Shown one piece after another: positions 1 through 12,027 of a DNA stretch of 64,000 nucleotides (position 1 is its first letter; each line of letters opens with the position of its first letter). The translations under genes were made by a program, and so were the position numbers. The notes under the pieces were generated by a model. It saw nothing but the letters and a program-made list of their open reading frames with translations. It ran no database searches and was not told the DNA's origin. The stretch lies in contig CM035162.1 of assembly GCA_020205615.1 (NCBI GenBank), positions 46,986,464 through 47,050,463 on the forward strand. Reading direction: 5' to 3'. Source of the stretch: Panax quinquefolius (lineage: Eukaryota; Streptophyta; Magnoliopsida; Apiales; Araliaceae).

Positions 1-722
1 CCAATTATTATAGAGAAAATTATAGAGAGAAGAAGAAGAGAAGTCTCGCTACCTCACTATTCCAAAGATCCAATTTTTTTAAGGTATGGAATATTATTTG
101 TTGTACTCGTAAGGGTACTCTTTCTTTCTTATTTATGAAGAGAACTTCATTATTCCATTCTTTATTATTCTCATTGGAATAACCTATATACGCCAAGCTA
201 CCCTATACTTGGTGAAATTCTTCTATTATTCCATTCTTTATTATTATGTTGAATAACTCAGTATATGCAAAAAAGTAACGCATACATGGTGAAATTCTTC
301 TAATATTCCATTCTTAATTATTCTCATTTGGAATATCTTGTTTGTGCGCTTTTCTGTGGGACTGGTTCCGTTATTTATTATTCTCATTGGAATAACTTTT
401 GCTCTTGATGCATTCTGTCGCATGCGTGGTGATTTCTTTTGTTATTCCATTCTTTATTATACTCGGTTGGTTAAAACTTTTACTTATACTCCATGAAATT
501 AGTTGAATATCCTTGATATTTGCGCTTCATCCAAAGATCTTTTCATGTAAATATTCTTCCTAACATTCTTGAATTTTACTCCACAAAGCGATGATCATGT
601 TGACAATTTGACGTTATTGGTTCTGGATAAATTAATTCTTGAACTTTTTTATTGAATATTATGTCATTGTCATCATCCTCATGTTTATATTATGTTGAAA
701 GTCATCTATGGCCTGTAGTTCA
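1..722 (+). repeat. Gypsy-1 5' LTR, left piece (R-U5 part)
   Basis: Aligns by eye with 14123-14840 of the 3' LTR, so the window opens about 1.4 kb inside the 5' LTR; U3 and the TATA box are off the left edge. Contains a serial array of imperfect hairpins (about 148-470) made of GTTATTCC...GGAATAAC arms. It is interrupted after the target duplication gttca (718-722) by Copia-1. The short ORF at 652-843 crosses the LTR/copia boundary and is not a gene. Confidence 0.85.
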
Positions 723-2604
723 TGAAAGTAATATGCACACAAGCCAATCATGTTTGATGATAAAGCATATACTTCGTAACAATCTTATTCATTTATTAAT
801 AAAAAGTATTAATTTATTAAAGGCTTTTTATTATCTCACATGATCTTTTTTTATAATATGTGATAAACCCATAGTTTTAAGCAATGCTTTTAGAATAATG
901 ATGATGATCATTCTAATGAGATCTAAATTCTTAGAAAGCTTAAAACTAAAATAGTTCCCAATCATTGGATTACTAAATTGGGGATTAGTGAATCCGGATA
1001 GATTGGTACATACGTTGCTTGCTCATTGGATGAGGATGATTGATCTCATGATCATTTGTGTGGAGACACTAAAGCAAGTATGTAGGTGCTTATTAGAGAA
1101 TAAGTTCATTTGAACGTGGCTCGCTAAGGAATACCTAATGGAGTTTTATTTGCTGTCAATAGGAATTCTCAGAGTGATAGTAGTACAAGTAATCCTTGGA
1201 CTTGAGATCATCATAGCATCTTGTGTATGATGAGTTATACTTTGACTTATTCCTTAAGACCCTTAGGGTATATCAAAGGGTATGCTTGGGTATAATAAGT
1301 TGTATATGGAGATAATGTATGATCAATAAAGAATCTACCACTTCTAATAAAAGAAGAGAAATGTCCTATGTGATTCGATAAATGACAACCTAAAGAGTCC
1401 TTGGCCAAGGCGTAATGAAGTTAGAAAGGAGTTTCTAATTTGCATTATTTGGAGTTGTGCATTTAAGAGTCGAAATACATATAATTAAATAAAATAAGAC
1501 TTGACAAAGAATTCCATGTCTTATATTTAATTGGGACATTGTATGGTGGAAGGATTGAATTGTACAGGTAACTATTTACTCAAAGGTTCTTTAATGATTA
1601 ATGTTGAAATCTATATTATCCGGAAAGTCGTTGATCGCTAGGGAGGCTTATCCCTATTGTAGAATAAATATTATTTAAATAAATTAATTGTTTAATTTAT
1701 TTATTTAAATAAGATTAGAATTGTTCTAATTGATTTATTCACAACCTAGGTTTAATTTGGAGAACCTAAAGGGTCACACCATAAAAGGAAGAATAATTAT
1801 TTAAGAAGTTAATGGCATAATCGTAATAATATATTAAGTATATTTAATTTAATCTATGGTGATAGAATAAATTAAATAGCTTAATATTTATTATTTAATA
1901 TTTTAGAAATATTAAATATAAATTAATAAGAGGAGTCTTATTAATATTATTACAATTATTATTATTTTAATTTCTAAAAGAGTTTAGGAATTAATTTAAT
2001 ATAAGTACTCTCATTTATTCCTAATTGGATTAGGAAGGAAAATTAGTTAAAGGAGTTTAATTAATTATCCCTAATAAGATTAGGGAGCTTAATTAATTAA
2101 AAGAATTAATTAATTAAAACCCAATTCCTTAATTGTTAAGGTGGGTTGCCCACATCTATAAATAAGATGAGTCTTATTATGGGTGGTATGGGTTGTTGAC
2201 TTTAACAAAGTACGTAATAATTCCAAGTTGTTGGGAGTATGCTTTTCTATAGAGATAGAAAACTAGGGTTAGCCATAACACCCATCTTCTTGAATTTTCT
2301 TCTTCCTTGGTGGATCACCTCTAGAGGCCAAACATATGGGTGGCTAACGTTGATCAAAGGAAGGAACCAAACCCGGTGGATTCAAGTTGAACGCGAAAAG
2401 GATTGGAGGTGAACTTGTACCTGAGGAAGCTCGATCTTTAAGGGTATGATTTTATTCTTTATCTTTTCGTTTAATTAATAATTATTAATTATGCATAAAG
2501 GGTGATCTGGGTATATGGTTTGTAAATTTTTTAAACTCTGATTTTACCACGCTTCCGCACTTTTTATGCAATTTGATTGCTTTCATAATATTACAAACCT
2601 AACA
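723..2604 (+). repeat. Copia-1 5' LTR
   Basis: 1882 bp, TG...CA ends. Very AT-rich, with TTAATTAATTAA-type palindromes in the U3 half and a TATA box at 2157. The family recurs as a 3' LTR (8087-9971), a reversed solo LTR (14852-16743) and a reversed fragment (49234-51091). Confidence 0.92.
2157..2164 (+). promoter_or_regulatory. TATA box of Copia-1 5' LTR
   Basis: TATAAATA directly after the conserved segment TTGCCCACATC; conserved in all copies of this LTR family that I checked. Likely sets the U3/R boundary about 30 bp downstream. Confidence 0.65.
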
Positions 2605-2606
2605 AA

Positions 2607-2622
2607 GGCATCGAGCCCAAAC
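2607..2622 (+). other. Degraded Met-tRNA primer binding site of Copia-1
   Basis: Just after the LTR end, GGCATCGAGCCC resembles the plant initiator-Met primer site TGGTATCAGAGCCC with a few changes. The position is right; sequence identity is only partial. Confidence 0.5.
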
Positions 2623-3106
2623 CTTTATCTAATTATTAATTGTTCAGATTTGATATGTATATTGATATGTGTTTAGAACAATTTAATTGGGCATAATTTT
2701 ATTGTATAAAAAAAAAAAAAAAAAAAAAACGGCAGGAAATCTTTTTTTTTTTGGCTGCTAAATAATAATAGTAAGGAATTAACGGTTTTAACCTCACGAA
2801 AAAGGCAGCTGTATTTTTTTTTAATCATGCACGGAAATCGAAAAAACAAAACCGGCAACAACAACAATTTTCGAAAGAAACAGGAACGGTTTTTTTTTAA
2901 AGGCTGCTGTTTTTTTTAATTCATTTTGCATACAAGTGCACGGAAATAAAGCAACAGGAGGTTATATATATATGATATATACTTTACCAGCAACAAAGAT
3001 TCCAAGAAATCTAAGATGGCAGGTCACGGAAAAAAGTAATAATGTTATATATATATATTACGAATATATATATACATATATATATTCTTAATTATTATAT
3101 AATTAA

Positions 3107-3745
3107 AATAAAAGTTTATTTTAATTTTAAAATAAAAAGTTTATTTTAATATTAAAATATAAAGTTTTATTTTAATTTTAATAATTTTATAATTAAAATA
3201 AAAGGTTTATTTTAATCTTAAAATAAAAGGTTTATTTTAATATTAAAATAAAAGATTTATTTTAATTTTAAAATTAGAATTTCATGATAACTAATTAGAG
3301 TTGGAATTGGATTCCATGATAACTAATTGGAGTTGAAATTGTATTCCATCTTTCCTTAAATAAAGGAGTTTATTTAGATATGAAATTAGATTTCATATTA
3401 TTCAAAATAAAAGAGTTTATTTGTGAATTGGAAAGAGAATCCTTATTTCCTTAAATAAAGGAGTTTATTTAAATATGGAATAAGATTTCATATTATTCAA
3501 AATAAAGGAGTTTATTTGTGAATAGGAAAGAATATCCGTGTTTCCTTTAAATAAAGATTTTTTTTTTATGGAATTGGATTCCATAATTAATTAAAATAAA
3601 GGAGTTTATTTTGATTAATGATTTTGATTAAAATAAAATAGTTTATTTTATTCAAAATTGGATAAATTAAAATAAAATAGTTTTATTTTGATTTAAATTT
3701 GGATTAAAATAAAGGAGTTTATTTTGATTCAAAAATAGATTTTAT
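3107..3745 (+). repeat. Tandem array of short AT palindromes (AAAATAAA..TTTATTTT units)
   Basis: Units of roughly 25-45 bp repeat the inverted pair AAAATAAA / TTTATTTT, often separated by GGAG or AAG. Spacing is irregular and units have drifted. The array lies in the Copia-1 leader. Confidence 0.75.
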
Positions 3746-4489
3746 ACTAAGTAAATTTGCCCATTAAATGATATCAATATATATATTAAATATTTATTAT
3801 TCATGAGATGAATGTTATTTATCGATGCATATGGTGATGTGTATGATAATAAATAGGATTGATGGATTTATCAACCAATGTGATTGGATTTTATTTTAGT
3901 TGGATGCATGAATGGGTTTTTATTAAATGGGGTCTGCGTAGACTTGCCTTCTCTAATTTTTTCTTAATGTAAATTCTATCTCCTCCTATGTACTTCCCTC
4001 GATCACGATCAAGGTTTCTATTTATTTTAAATAGTTTTGTAATAGGAATAGTTAGAATTAATTTTGAAGAATTGGAGATCAAGGAAAAAGGAGCGTTTGA
4101 AGACCCGTTTGTTATGGAGCCCGGGTTTAAATGTAATAGTTATATTTAAATATTATTTCTTGCATCCCTAGGGTTTGACCTTTTGGTTCACTTGATGGCT
4201 CTAGTGAACCAAACTAGAATAAAAGTCCATAATCAATCCGGGTAGAATATAGTATTCTATATGTGCATGCTTATACTATATATATTATATATTATGCAAA
4301 CATGCTTCGCATGTTCATTAATATACGCGTATTTTTATATATATATGTGGATGCGCTAAACAAGATGAGACAAATTAATAACAAACCCCTCAATTTTTAT
4401 ATTAAGTCCTAAGCGCTCAAAGATATTTGGAATATCGAACGTCGCTTTCTAGCATGATAAAATTAATAGAGTATTAAATATTTAATATG

Positions 4490-4790
4490 AGTTTGTTGTG
4501 TCACCACAAGGCAAGTATTAAGTATTTAAGATGTTAATTTATCACATTTGATGCTTATAAAGAAAATTGAACAATATTGTTTTGTTGTGTCACCACAAGG
4601 ATGATATTTTTTTTTTGAATATATGGAGTGCTAGGTCGGGACTTAACTTGGATAATTTTGATTCTTGATGTGCCACCACTGATCAAAATAATCTAAGAGG
4701 CAAAAAACAAGGAGTTGCATAGTTGATGTAATTGACAAAAGTTGTCTACCTATTTATTTATATATAGTTTGTTGTGTCACCACAAGGCTA
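4490..4790 (+). repeat. Three dispersed copies of a TTGTG..CACAA hairpin motif
   Basis: GTTGTGTCACCACAAGG occurs near 4493, 4580 and 4767, and a related TGTGCCACCAC lies near 4668. TTGTG and CACAA can pair around a short TCAC loop. The motif sits in the Copia-1 leader upstream of gag. Confidence 0.6.
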
Positions 4791-5137
4791 TATACATTTG
4801 AAATGGGATCCTTATTCTCACTAGCAAATCTTTAATTAGATTTTGCCGAACTATATAAGTGAGGGTAATATAGTTTGAAGAAAATAGTGGGAGATACCAA
4901 TTTAAAACAAGACCTAATTTATTTTGGTAATTAATAAAAGAATGTATGTTAAAATGTTGTTAATTACAAATTCATTTACGTAATTTTACAATGTCTAAAA
5001 TTACTATCATCGCGAAGCATATTAGATGCTAAATTAATCGTAATCAATTAAATCGGATTGGTTAAGTAATTTGAGAATAGTTCTCATAGTTGAAAAGCTA
5101 TCTTATGTCTTTAATATGCCTATCCTCAAGCAATGGT

Positions 5138-5790
5138 TGCGCATAATGCCTCTGAGGAAGACATTGCTACTTTTAGAAAGTGGCAAAATGATGCACAATT
5201 GGCTCAATGCATCATGCTCGCATCCATGAGTAACGAGCTTCAAATACATTGAAACTATGGATGCTTTTACTATACTCCCCGCACATCAAGTAGTTGATGG
5301 TGAGGAAAGTAGGACCGATAGATATCGATATCTAAGGAGCTCTTCCGATCTAGAATGGCCAATGACACTATAAATGCGCATAAAAAAGTTCTTAACATAA
5401 TCAATTTGATTGATCAATTAGGACAACCTGGTTTTGTCATGGATGGAGAGTTGAGCCAAGATTTGATCTTGCACTCACTCCGGACTCCTTTCATTAATTG
5501 TTGTGAATTTTTCATATGAACAAGCTAGATATCGCCTTTCACGATTTGCTTAACATGTTGAAAAATGTTGAGAGTCACTTTCCAACCAAGAAAGATCAAG
5601 TCTTACTGGTAGGGGCCAAAGGATCTTCTGAAAAGAAGAACGATTCAAAGAAGGTAAATAGAAAGGCGTAAACAAAGGATAATAAGAACAAAATTGATAC
5701 GGATAGCAAAGGAGTTTGCTTCCACTGCAATAAGCCTGACACTGGAAAGAAACTGCGAAAAGCATCTTGCAGAGGCTAACCAAAGAAGCT
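5138..5790 (+). pseudogene. Copia-1 gag remnant
   Basis: Translating in shifting frames gives a copia-type gag: a segment starting MVAHNASEEDIATFRKW, the LIDQLGQPGFVMDGELS block (a variant of the conserved FVMDNELS motif) near 5410-5450, and an NKLDIAFHDLLNML-like block. The zinc knuckle at about 5712-5770 keeps CFHCNK, but the H and last C positions are disrupted. Gag forms the nucleocapsid. Several stops and frameshifts make it non-functional. Confidence 0.75.
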
Positions 5791-5839
5791 TAAGAAGTTT
5801 CTTATAATACGCTTTTGTTCATGATTGAAATAAATTTTC

Positions 5840-8060
5840 TTTAAGTCAAGGTTCTACTTGGGTATTGGATACCGATTTTGGTTATCATAAATATAGATTT
5901 ATGAAGGGACCAAATGTAAGTAGAAAGTTAAACAAAGATAAGTAATTCTATGTGTGGAAAATGAAGCAAAGGTTGCGATTAGCTATAGAAACTTATAGTT
6001 TAGCATCGCTTACTAGCAAATCTATTATTAAGTCAATAAGTTGTTATTGTATTCCAGCTCTTGTTAAAATATTATTTCCATTTTATTGTTGGACAATGAA
6101 ATCTTTGGTATTATAATTAAGAACAATTGTTGTTCTATTTATAATAATAATCTTTTGTATAGAATCGAATATTACTTAATAAATTTTGTATACTGACTTA
6201 CATGAAAATAATTTTGCATATTGAACAAATTAGTATAAGAAAAGGAGATGATCATTCAAAGAGTTGAATGTATGTATTTATTGAAATACAAGTGTGAATT
6301 ATTTGAAAGGTTCAAAGAATTCAGAAGAGAAACAAATTGGCAAAGTATTAAGATTCTTTGATTAGATCAAGGAATAAATACTTGTGCAATAAGTTTCTAG
6401 ATCATCTCAAATGGTTTTTCTCATAATGGACACCTCCTGATACACAATAATTGATTGATGTATTTGAATGAAAAATCGTACCTTGTTGGACATGGTGCGG
6501 TCCATAATGATTTTACCGACATTCTAGTATCCTTTTTGGGATAATGTCCTAGAAATAGTCAGACATTCATTGAAAAGGTAACCTCAAAATCCAAATTTCA
6601 AGACTCCATAAAAGTTATGGATGTGGAGGATTCCTAATCTTAAGTATGTTAAGATAAGGGGTTGTCCAACTTATGTGAAAAAGGTTTCAAAGGATAAGCT
6701 TGGGACAAGATTTGACAAGTACAATTTGTGGTACATCCTAAAGTAAGTTTAGGGTATATGTTCTATAATCCTACTTAGCAAAAGGTGTTTGTTGCAAAAC
6801 ACGCTGCCTTCTAAGATAAAGGTGTTTATCATTGAAGGGGCTAGTGGGAGGATAATAGATCTTGAAGAGTTCAAGAACCACAAAACACTATAAGTCAAAT
6901 AAGAGGAACCTATAGATGTACCTATTGTACCACAACCTAATCGTAAATCGAATAGTACCGAAGATACCTAGGAGGTATGGATTCATCATGGATGATGATG
7001 ATGAGGTACACATCATAGAAGATGATGATCCAGTTACATACGATGAGGTAAGTGTTGTAGACACTCAGAGAAATGGATTGAAGCAAGTTTCTCAAATATG
7101 GAACATTCGTTTTGATGAGGCAATCAAAAGAGTTTGATTTTATCAAAAATAAGAATGAACCTAGTGTGTACAAAGGGTCAAGGGAGCATCGTGACATTCC
7201 TAGTACTACATGTTGATACACTACTACGATAAGGAATGACATACCAATGCTACAATCAAGAAAGATAAAGTTGTCTAAACATTCCTCCATGAATGATTTG
7301 GAAGAGTATCTTAATTGGGGATATAAATCTATATAGATAGATTTAAGAGGATGCTCGAATTAACCCAAGGAACGTATATTCATTTGATGCTAAAGTCGTT
7401 TAGCATTGCAAACTCCAAGAGATGTCTCATGTCGATGAACTATGGAGTGTATCTCTCTTAATAGTCCCCACAGACTCCTGAAAAGAGAGGTCGCATGAGT
7501 GACAATCATGTATGCAATGAAATGTACGAGACCCGATGTTGATCACCATATTCTAGAGAAGTTCATCTGCGAGTCGTTGAAAAACATCTTAAAGTGCTTA
7601 ACCCAAGACTAAGGATGTGATCATATTTATGGTGGGTCTAAATTAAAACTAGAGGGCTTAATGCACTCAAGTTTTTCAGACATGCACTAAGATGACGAAA
7701 ATCCACTTTAAGTTAAAGCGTTATCTTGGACAAGCAGTGCAATGAATTGAAAGGTTCCAAACAAAGAAAGAGTTGTTGGTTTAGTGATAAAGACAAAGTA
7801 TATAGCTATAAATGAAGTCGCAAGTTGATTGTTTGGATTAAAAGTTCATTACGTAACTAGGAATAGTTCCTAAGTCTCATCTTGGATCTAAACATGTGTT
7901 GTGGCACTTTCATTTGATTATTAGAATCATTGAAAGATGGGAAATCACTATAGAGATAGTGGACTCTCATGAACAACATTACATATCCATTAACTAAAGC
8001 TTATCCAACAAAGCAGGATAATCGCCACTTAGAGAAGAAGAGAGTATGAGTTACCATGAC
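5840..8060 (+). pseudogene. Copia-1 pol remnant (protease, integrase, RT, RNase H)
   Basis: Domains appear in copia order. Protease: STWVLDTDFG near 5850-5880, where the expected D-T/S-G has become D-T-D. Integrase: only short blocks such as SFWGYALE-like near 6525 and the KLWMWRIPNLKYVKIRGCP tail near 6620-6665. RT: the acidic stretch MDDDDEVHIIEDDDP leading to NGLKQVSQIWNIRFDEAIK (about 6985-7135) and the IKNKNEPSVYK block, followed by GNDIPMLQS-like sequence near 7220-7250; the catalytic YVDD is lost. RNase H/tail blocks run to about 8040. Many stops and frameshifts. Confidence 0.75.
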
Positions 8061-8070
8061 GATTGGCTTT

Positions 8071-8086
8071 AGTGCAAGTGGGAGAT
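8071..8086 (+). other. Polypurine tract of Copia-1
   Basis: AGTGCAAGTGGGAGAT immediately before the 3' LTR; AAGTGGGAGA is the usual plus-strand primer in plant copia elements. The reverse complement is found at the same place in the copy at 51092. Confidence 0.85.
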
Positions 8087-9971
8087 TGAAAGTAATATGC
8101 ACACAAGCCAATCATGTTTGATGATAAAGCATATACTTAAGAACAATCTTATTCATTTATTAATAAAAAGTATTAATTTATTAAAGGCTTTTAATTATCT
8201 CGCATGATGTTTGTTTTATAATATGTGATAAACCCATAGTTTTAAGCAATGCTTTTAGAATAATGATGATGATCATTCTAATGAGATCTAAATTCTTAGA
8301 AAGCTTAAAACTAAAATAGTTCCCAATCATTGGATTACTAAATTGGGGATTAGTGAATCCGGATAGATTGGTACATACGTTGCTTGCTCATTGGATGAGG
8401 ATGATTGATCTCATGATCATTTGTGTGGAGACACTAAAGCAAGTATGTAGGTGCTTATTAGAGAATAAGTTCACTTTGACGCGTTGGCTCGCTAAGGAAT
8501 ACCTAATGGAGTTTTATTTGCCTGTCAATAGGAATTCCTGTAGTGATAGTAGTACAAGTAATCCTTGGACTTGAGATCATCATAGCATCTTGTGTATGAT
8601 GAGTTATACTTTGACTTATTCCTTAAGACCCTTAGGGTATATCAAAGGGTATGCTTGGGTATAATAAGTTGTATATGGAGATAATGTATGATCAATAAAG
8701 AATCTACCACTTCTAATAAAAGAAGAGAAATGTCCTATGTGATTCGATAAATGACAACCCAGTAGTCCTTGGCCAAGGCAGAATGAAGTTAGAAAGGAGT
8801 TTCTAATTTGCATTATTTGGAGTTGTGCATTTAAGAGTCGAAATACATATAATTAAATAAAATAAGACTTGACAAAGAATTCCATGTCTTATATTTAATT
8901 GGGACATCAGATGGTGGAAGGATTGAATTGCATCTCAAGTAACTATTTACTCAAAGGTTCTTTAATGATTAATGTTGAAATCTATATTATCCGGAAAGTC
9001 GTTGATCGCTAGGGGAGAGGCTTATCCTATTAGAATAAATATTATTTAAATAAATTAATTGTTTAATTTATTTATTTAAATAAGATTAGAATTGTTCTAA
9101 TTGATTTATTCACAACCTAGGTTTAATATGGAGAACCTAAAGGGTCACACCATAAAAGGAAGAATAATTATTTAAGAAGTTAATGGCATAATCGTAATAA
9201 TATAAAGTTAAGTATATTTAATTTAATCTATGGTGATAGAATAAATTAAATAGCTTAATATTTATTATTTAATATTTTAGAAATATTAAATATAAATTAA
9301 TAAGAGGAGTCTTATTAATATTATTACAATTATTATTATTTTAATTTCTAAAAGAGTTTAGGAATTAATTTAATATAAGTACTCTCATTTATTCCTAATT
9401 GGATTAGGAAGGAAAATTAGTTAAAGGAGTTTAATTAATTATCCCTAATAAGATTAGGGAGCTTAATTAATTAAAAAAATTAATTAATTAAAACCCAATT
9501 CCTTAATTGTTAAGGTGGGTTGCCCACATCTATAAATAAGAGGAGTCTTATTATGGGTGGTATGGGTTGTTGACTTTAACAAAGTACGTAATAATTCCAA
9601 GTTGTTGGGAGTATGCTTTTCTATAGAGATAGAAAACTAGGGTTAGCCATAACACCCATCTTCTTGAATTTTCTTCTTCCTTGGTGGATCACCTCTAGAG
9701 GCCAAACATATGGGTGGCTAACGTTGATCAAAGGAAGGAACCAAACCCGGTGGATTCAAGTTGAACGCGAAAAGGATTGGAGGTGAACTTGTACCTGAGG
9801 AAGCTCGATCTTCAAGGGTATGATTTTATTCTTTATCTTTTCGTTTAATTAATAATTATGCATAAAGGGTGATCTGGGTATATGGTTTGTAAATTTTTTA
9901 AACTCTGATTTTACCACGCTTCCGTACTTTTTATGCAATTTGATTGCTTCATGAATATTACAAACCTAACA
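8087..9971 (+). repeat. Copia-1 3' LTR
   Basis: 1885 bp, nearly collinear with 723-2604, with a limited number of substitutions and small indels visible by eye. TATA box at 9531-9538. Followed by the gttca target duplication at 9972-9976. Confidence 0.93.
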
Positions 9972-9976
9972 GTTCA

Positions 9977-10802
9977 TAGATGGATTTGGTATGATTATGA
10001 CCAGGGATTATTCGGTGTAATCATAACCGTAATGTTACAAATGATGTGGAAAAAGTCCTCATTGACCCGTAGTGCATTGATGGACAGTTTTTGGTATGAT
10101 TATGGCTATGGATTCTCTTTGGCCGTAGTACAAAGATGAATTATTTTATGGCATGAACAGGACCGTTGATGAAAACATGATTATCTTAAGTCGTGGTGCA
10201 TGGATAATTCGTGGTCGTGATACTAAATAATATCCTTGGCCGTAGTGTAGGGGTGATTTGATGATGTGGATTTTTTATTAAGATGAGTTCCTGCGATAAA
10301 AGTGATGAAAAACCTTTTTAAATCATAAAAGATAGTAGATTTTATTCCCTACTTGACTCTTCTAATGGATTGCTTGTTCCGCTACAGTTAAACTTGTTGT
10401 CTATTATATTTTATAAGTTTAACACTGTTGAAGGCTAACGATAATTTATTCTGCATTATCTTAGTCATAATATTTCTTACTGAGCTAGTTGAGCTCACCC
10501 TTTCTTTCACTGTTCTCTTCAGAAAATGAGAATGTAGCTGGGACTAGTCGGGGAACAGAGTGATGGTCCTAGATGGATCATTAGTAGTCCTAACTATTCT
10601 ATGAAATAGTGTGATAATAAATGTAATGAGGACTCCTTTTGAGTGTGGATACTCTCTAGTAGACAATATTTGTATTCAAACTCACAGTTTATATTTTGTC
10701 GTATTGTACACGACTGTTGTATTATTAAGTTGCATTTGGAATTTATACCATGTATCTGGCGACCCAAGATGGGTGATGTATTCCTGTTTTGGGGGTGTCA
10801 CA
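9977..10802 (+). repeat. Gypsy-1 5' LTR, right piece
   Basis: Continues the LTR broken at 722. Contains several copies of the GGCCGTAGTGCA-type hairpin motif (9985-10260) and ends GGGTGTCACA directly before the primer site. Matches 16749-17565 of the 3' LTR. Confidence 0.9.
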
Positions 10803-10804
10803 GT

Positions 10805-10816
10805 TGGTATCAAAGC
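10805..10816 (+). other. Met-tRNA primer binding site of Gypsy-1
   Basis: TGGTATCAAAGC starts 2 nt after the LTR end. It matches the 3' end of plant initiator-Met tRNA (TGGTATCAGAGC) with one change. The same sequence is found in reverse in Gypsy-2 (23600-23611). Confidence 0.85.
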
Positions 10817-10989
10817 TTAGGGATATGATCCCTGGCTAAGATGTGAGACAAGAACTAGGAGGGGAGAGACGGGGAATTCCTTCGCTAATATGACCTACCT
10901 AAGTTTATTTGGTATTTAATTGGTCAGTCAGAATATAGGGATAATATGTTATATGTCAATTAACCTTTGTTTTGTGACAGTGTTTGAAA

Positions 10990-11285
10990 ATGGCATATGA
11001 AAATGCTGAGATAAGCAATGAAGCACATGAGACCGTTGAGTCAGCTCAACCAAAAGGTAACGACCAACAACACGATAATAATCATACCAGTGGCAACGAC
11101 CATCGGAACAATGATAACCATCATGGGGGAAATTATCATGCCAAGAATGGTAACCACTTCGGTGGTAATCACGGCCAAGATAATAGTAGTGGGAATTTCT
11201 AGAAGAGAAGGTCACCTAGCTCGATTTTATCAAAGTCAAGTCCAGCTGGGATAGTGATGCCAAAAGATGTCTCAGACAAGTCAAA
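10990..11285 (+). pseudogene. Gypsy-1 gag remnant with His/Asn/Gly-rich segment
   Basis: Opens MAYENAE, matching the Gypsy-2 gag start (MAVENV), then runs into a low-complexity His/Asn/Gly/Asp-rich stretch (to about 11200) followed by a stop. The remaining sequence to 11285 resembles the gag-protease linker (SKSSPAGIVMPKDVS). No zinc knuckle or main gag domain is present. Compared with the coiled-coil gag of Gypsy-2, most of gag is deleted or replaced here. Confidence 0.6.
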
Positions 11286-11298
11286 GCCGGTAGTTTAA

Positions 11299-11710
11299 GT
11301 GAAAGCGTTTATCAAGGAACCTGAACGAGGTTATTACGGGAAGTTAATTATAAGCTCTTGCGAAGTCTATACCATATTTGATACCGGTTCTACCTATTCT
11401 TTTATCTCTCTTGCTTGTGCTCAACGTTTAAATTTAACTCCGGAGAAGTTAGACTTTGACTTATTGGTTGAAACTTCGTTAGTAGAAACCTTCGTTACCT
11501 CCACTATTTATAAATCTTGTTGATTCAAATCGACACTTTCACATTACCTGTCAATCTTATCTCTTTGAAAATACTTGCCTTTGATGCAATTTTTAGAAAT
11601 CGATTAGTTAACTGCTCATCATGCTTTTCGTAAGGTTGTTAGCTTTCATATTCCTAACCAACCTGTTATGCGAATTCAAGCAACCAAACCACTAAAGTCA
11701 ATCATTGTCA
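11299..11710 (+). pseudogene. Gypsy-1 aspartic protease remnant
   Basis: The ORF at 11299-11523 holds the protease active site FDTGSTYSFIS, followed by CAQRLNLTPEKLDFDL, as in retropepsins of plant chromoviruses. After a stop at 11521 the flap/C-terminal part continues in another frame (TAHHAFRKVVSFHIPNQP-like, about 11600-11665). The enzyme would cleave Gag-Pol in the particle. DTG is intact, but the frame is not. Confidence 0.75.
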
Positions 11711-12027
11711 TATAAAGCCATAAGTAAAGAGCCCCGGTCCTTTCGTTGTTGACTTTCTTGTGTGGAATGCACCGAAGCTAGACTTTCTGTAGGAAACGTC
11801 GTGAATGACGATGGAAAGTTGATAGGTATCAATGTGACGTGTTATCCAAGTCTTGGATGAGAGTCACAATTTTGAATGATATTTCTATTGTTAATAGATT
11901 TCCTGACGTATTCTTGAAGACTTCTTAGCCTACCCCTAGAGCGTGAAATCGAATTTTGTATTGACCTCAGTACAAAACCCATTTCTTAAACCCTCAAATA
12001 TTTCTTTACTTAAACCGAACGTATAAC

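Larger units (their letters stand above)
2605..5130 (+). other. Copia-1 untranslated leader, AT-rich and repeat-laden
   Basis: About 2.5 kb between the primer site and the first gag-like codons, with no credible coding. It contains a 20-plus A run near 2707, T/A homopolymer-rich sequence to 2990, an array of short AT palindromes (3107-3745), and three copies of a GTTGTGTCACCACAAGG motif (4490-4790). Such a long leader is unusual for a copia element. Confidence 0.6.
723..9971 (+). mobile_element. Copia-1: complete but coding-dead Ty1/copia retrotransposon inserted in Gypsy-1 5' LTR
   Basis: Two near-identical direct LTRs (723-2604 and 8087-9971) open TGAAAGTAAT and close CCTAACA. A degraded Met-tRNA primer site follows the first, and a polypurine tract precedes the second. 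The 5-bp target duplication gttca lies at 718-722 and 9972-9976, and removing the element restores the Gypsy-1 LTR reading seen at 14831-14851. The internal region (5.48 kb) keeps the copia order gag, protease, integrase, RT, RNase H, but every ORF is broken. The LTRs are far better preserved than the internal region. Confidence 0.93.

Noticed and set aside
6937..7290. 117-codon minus-strand frame
   Set aside because: It is the antisense of the Copia-1 RT remnant, whose protein matches the copia family on the + strand.
10949..11254. Minus-strand 88-codon frame and a second + frame over the Gypsy-1 gag
   Set aside because: Shadows of the His/Asn-rich gag remnant, which shares its start with Gypsy-2 gag.
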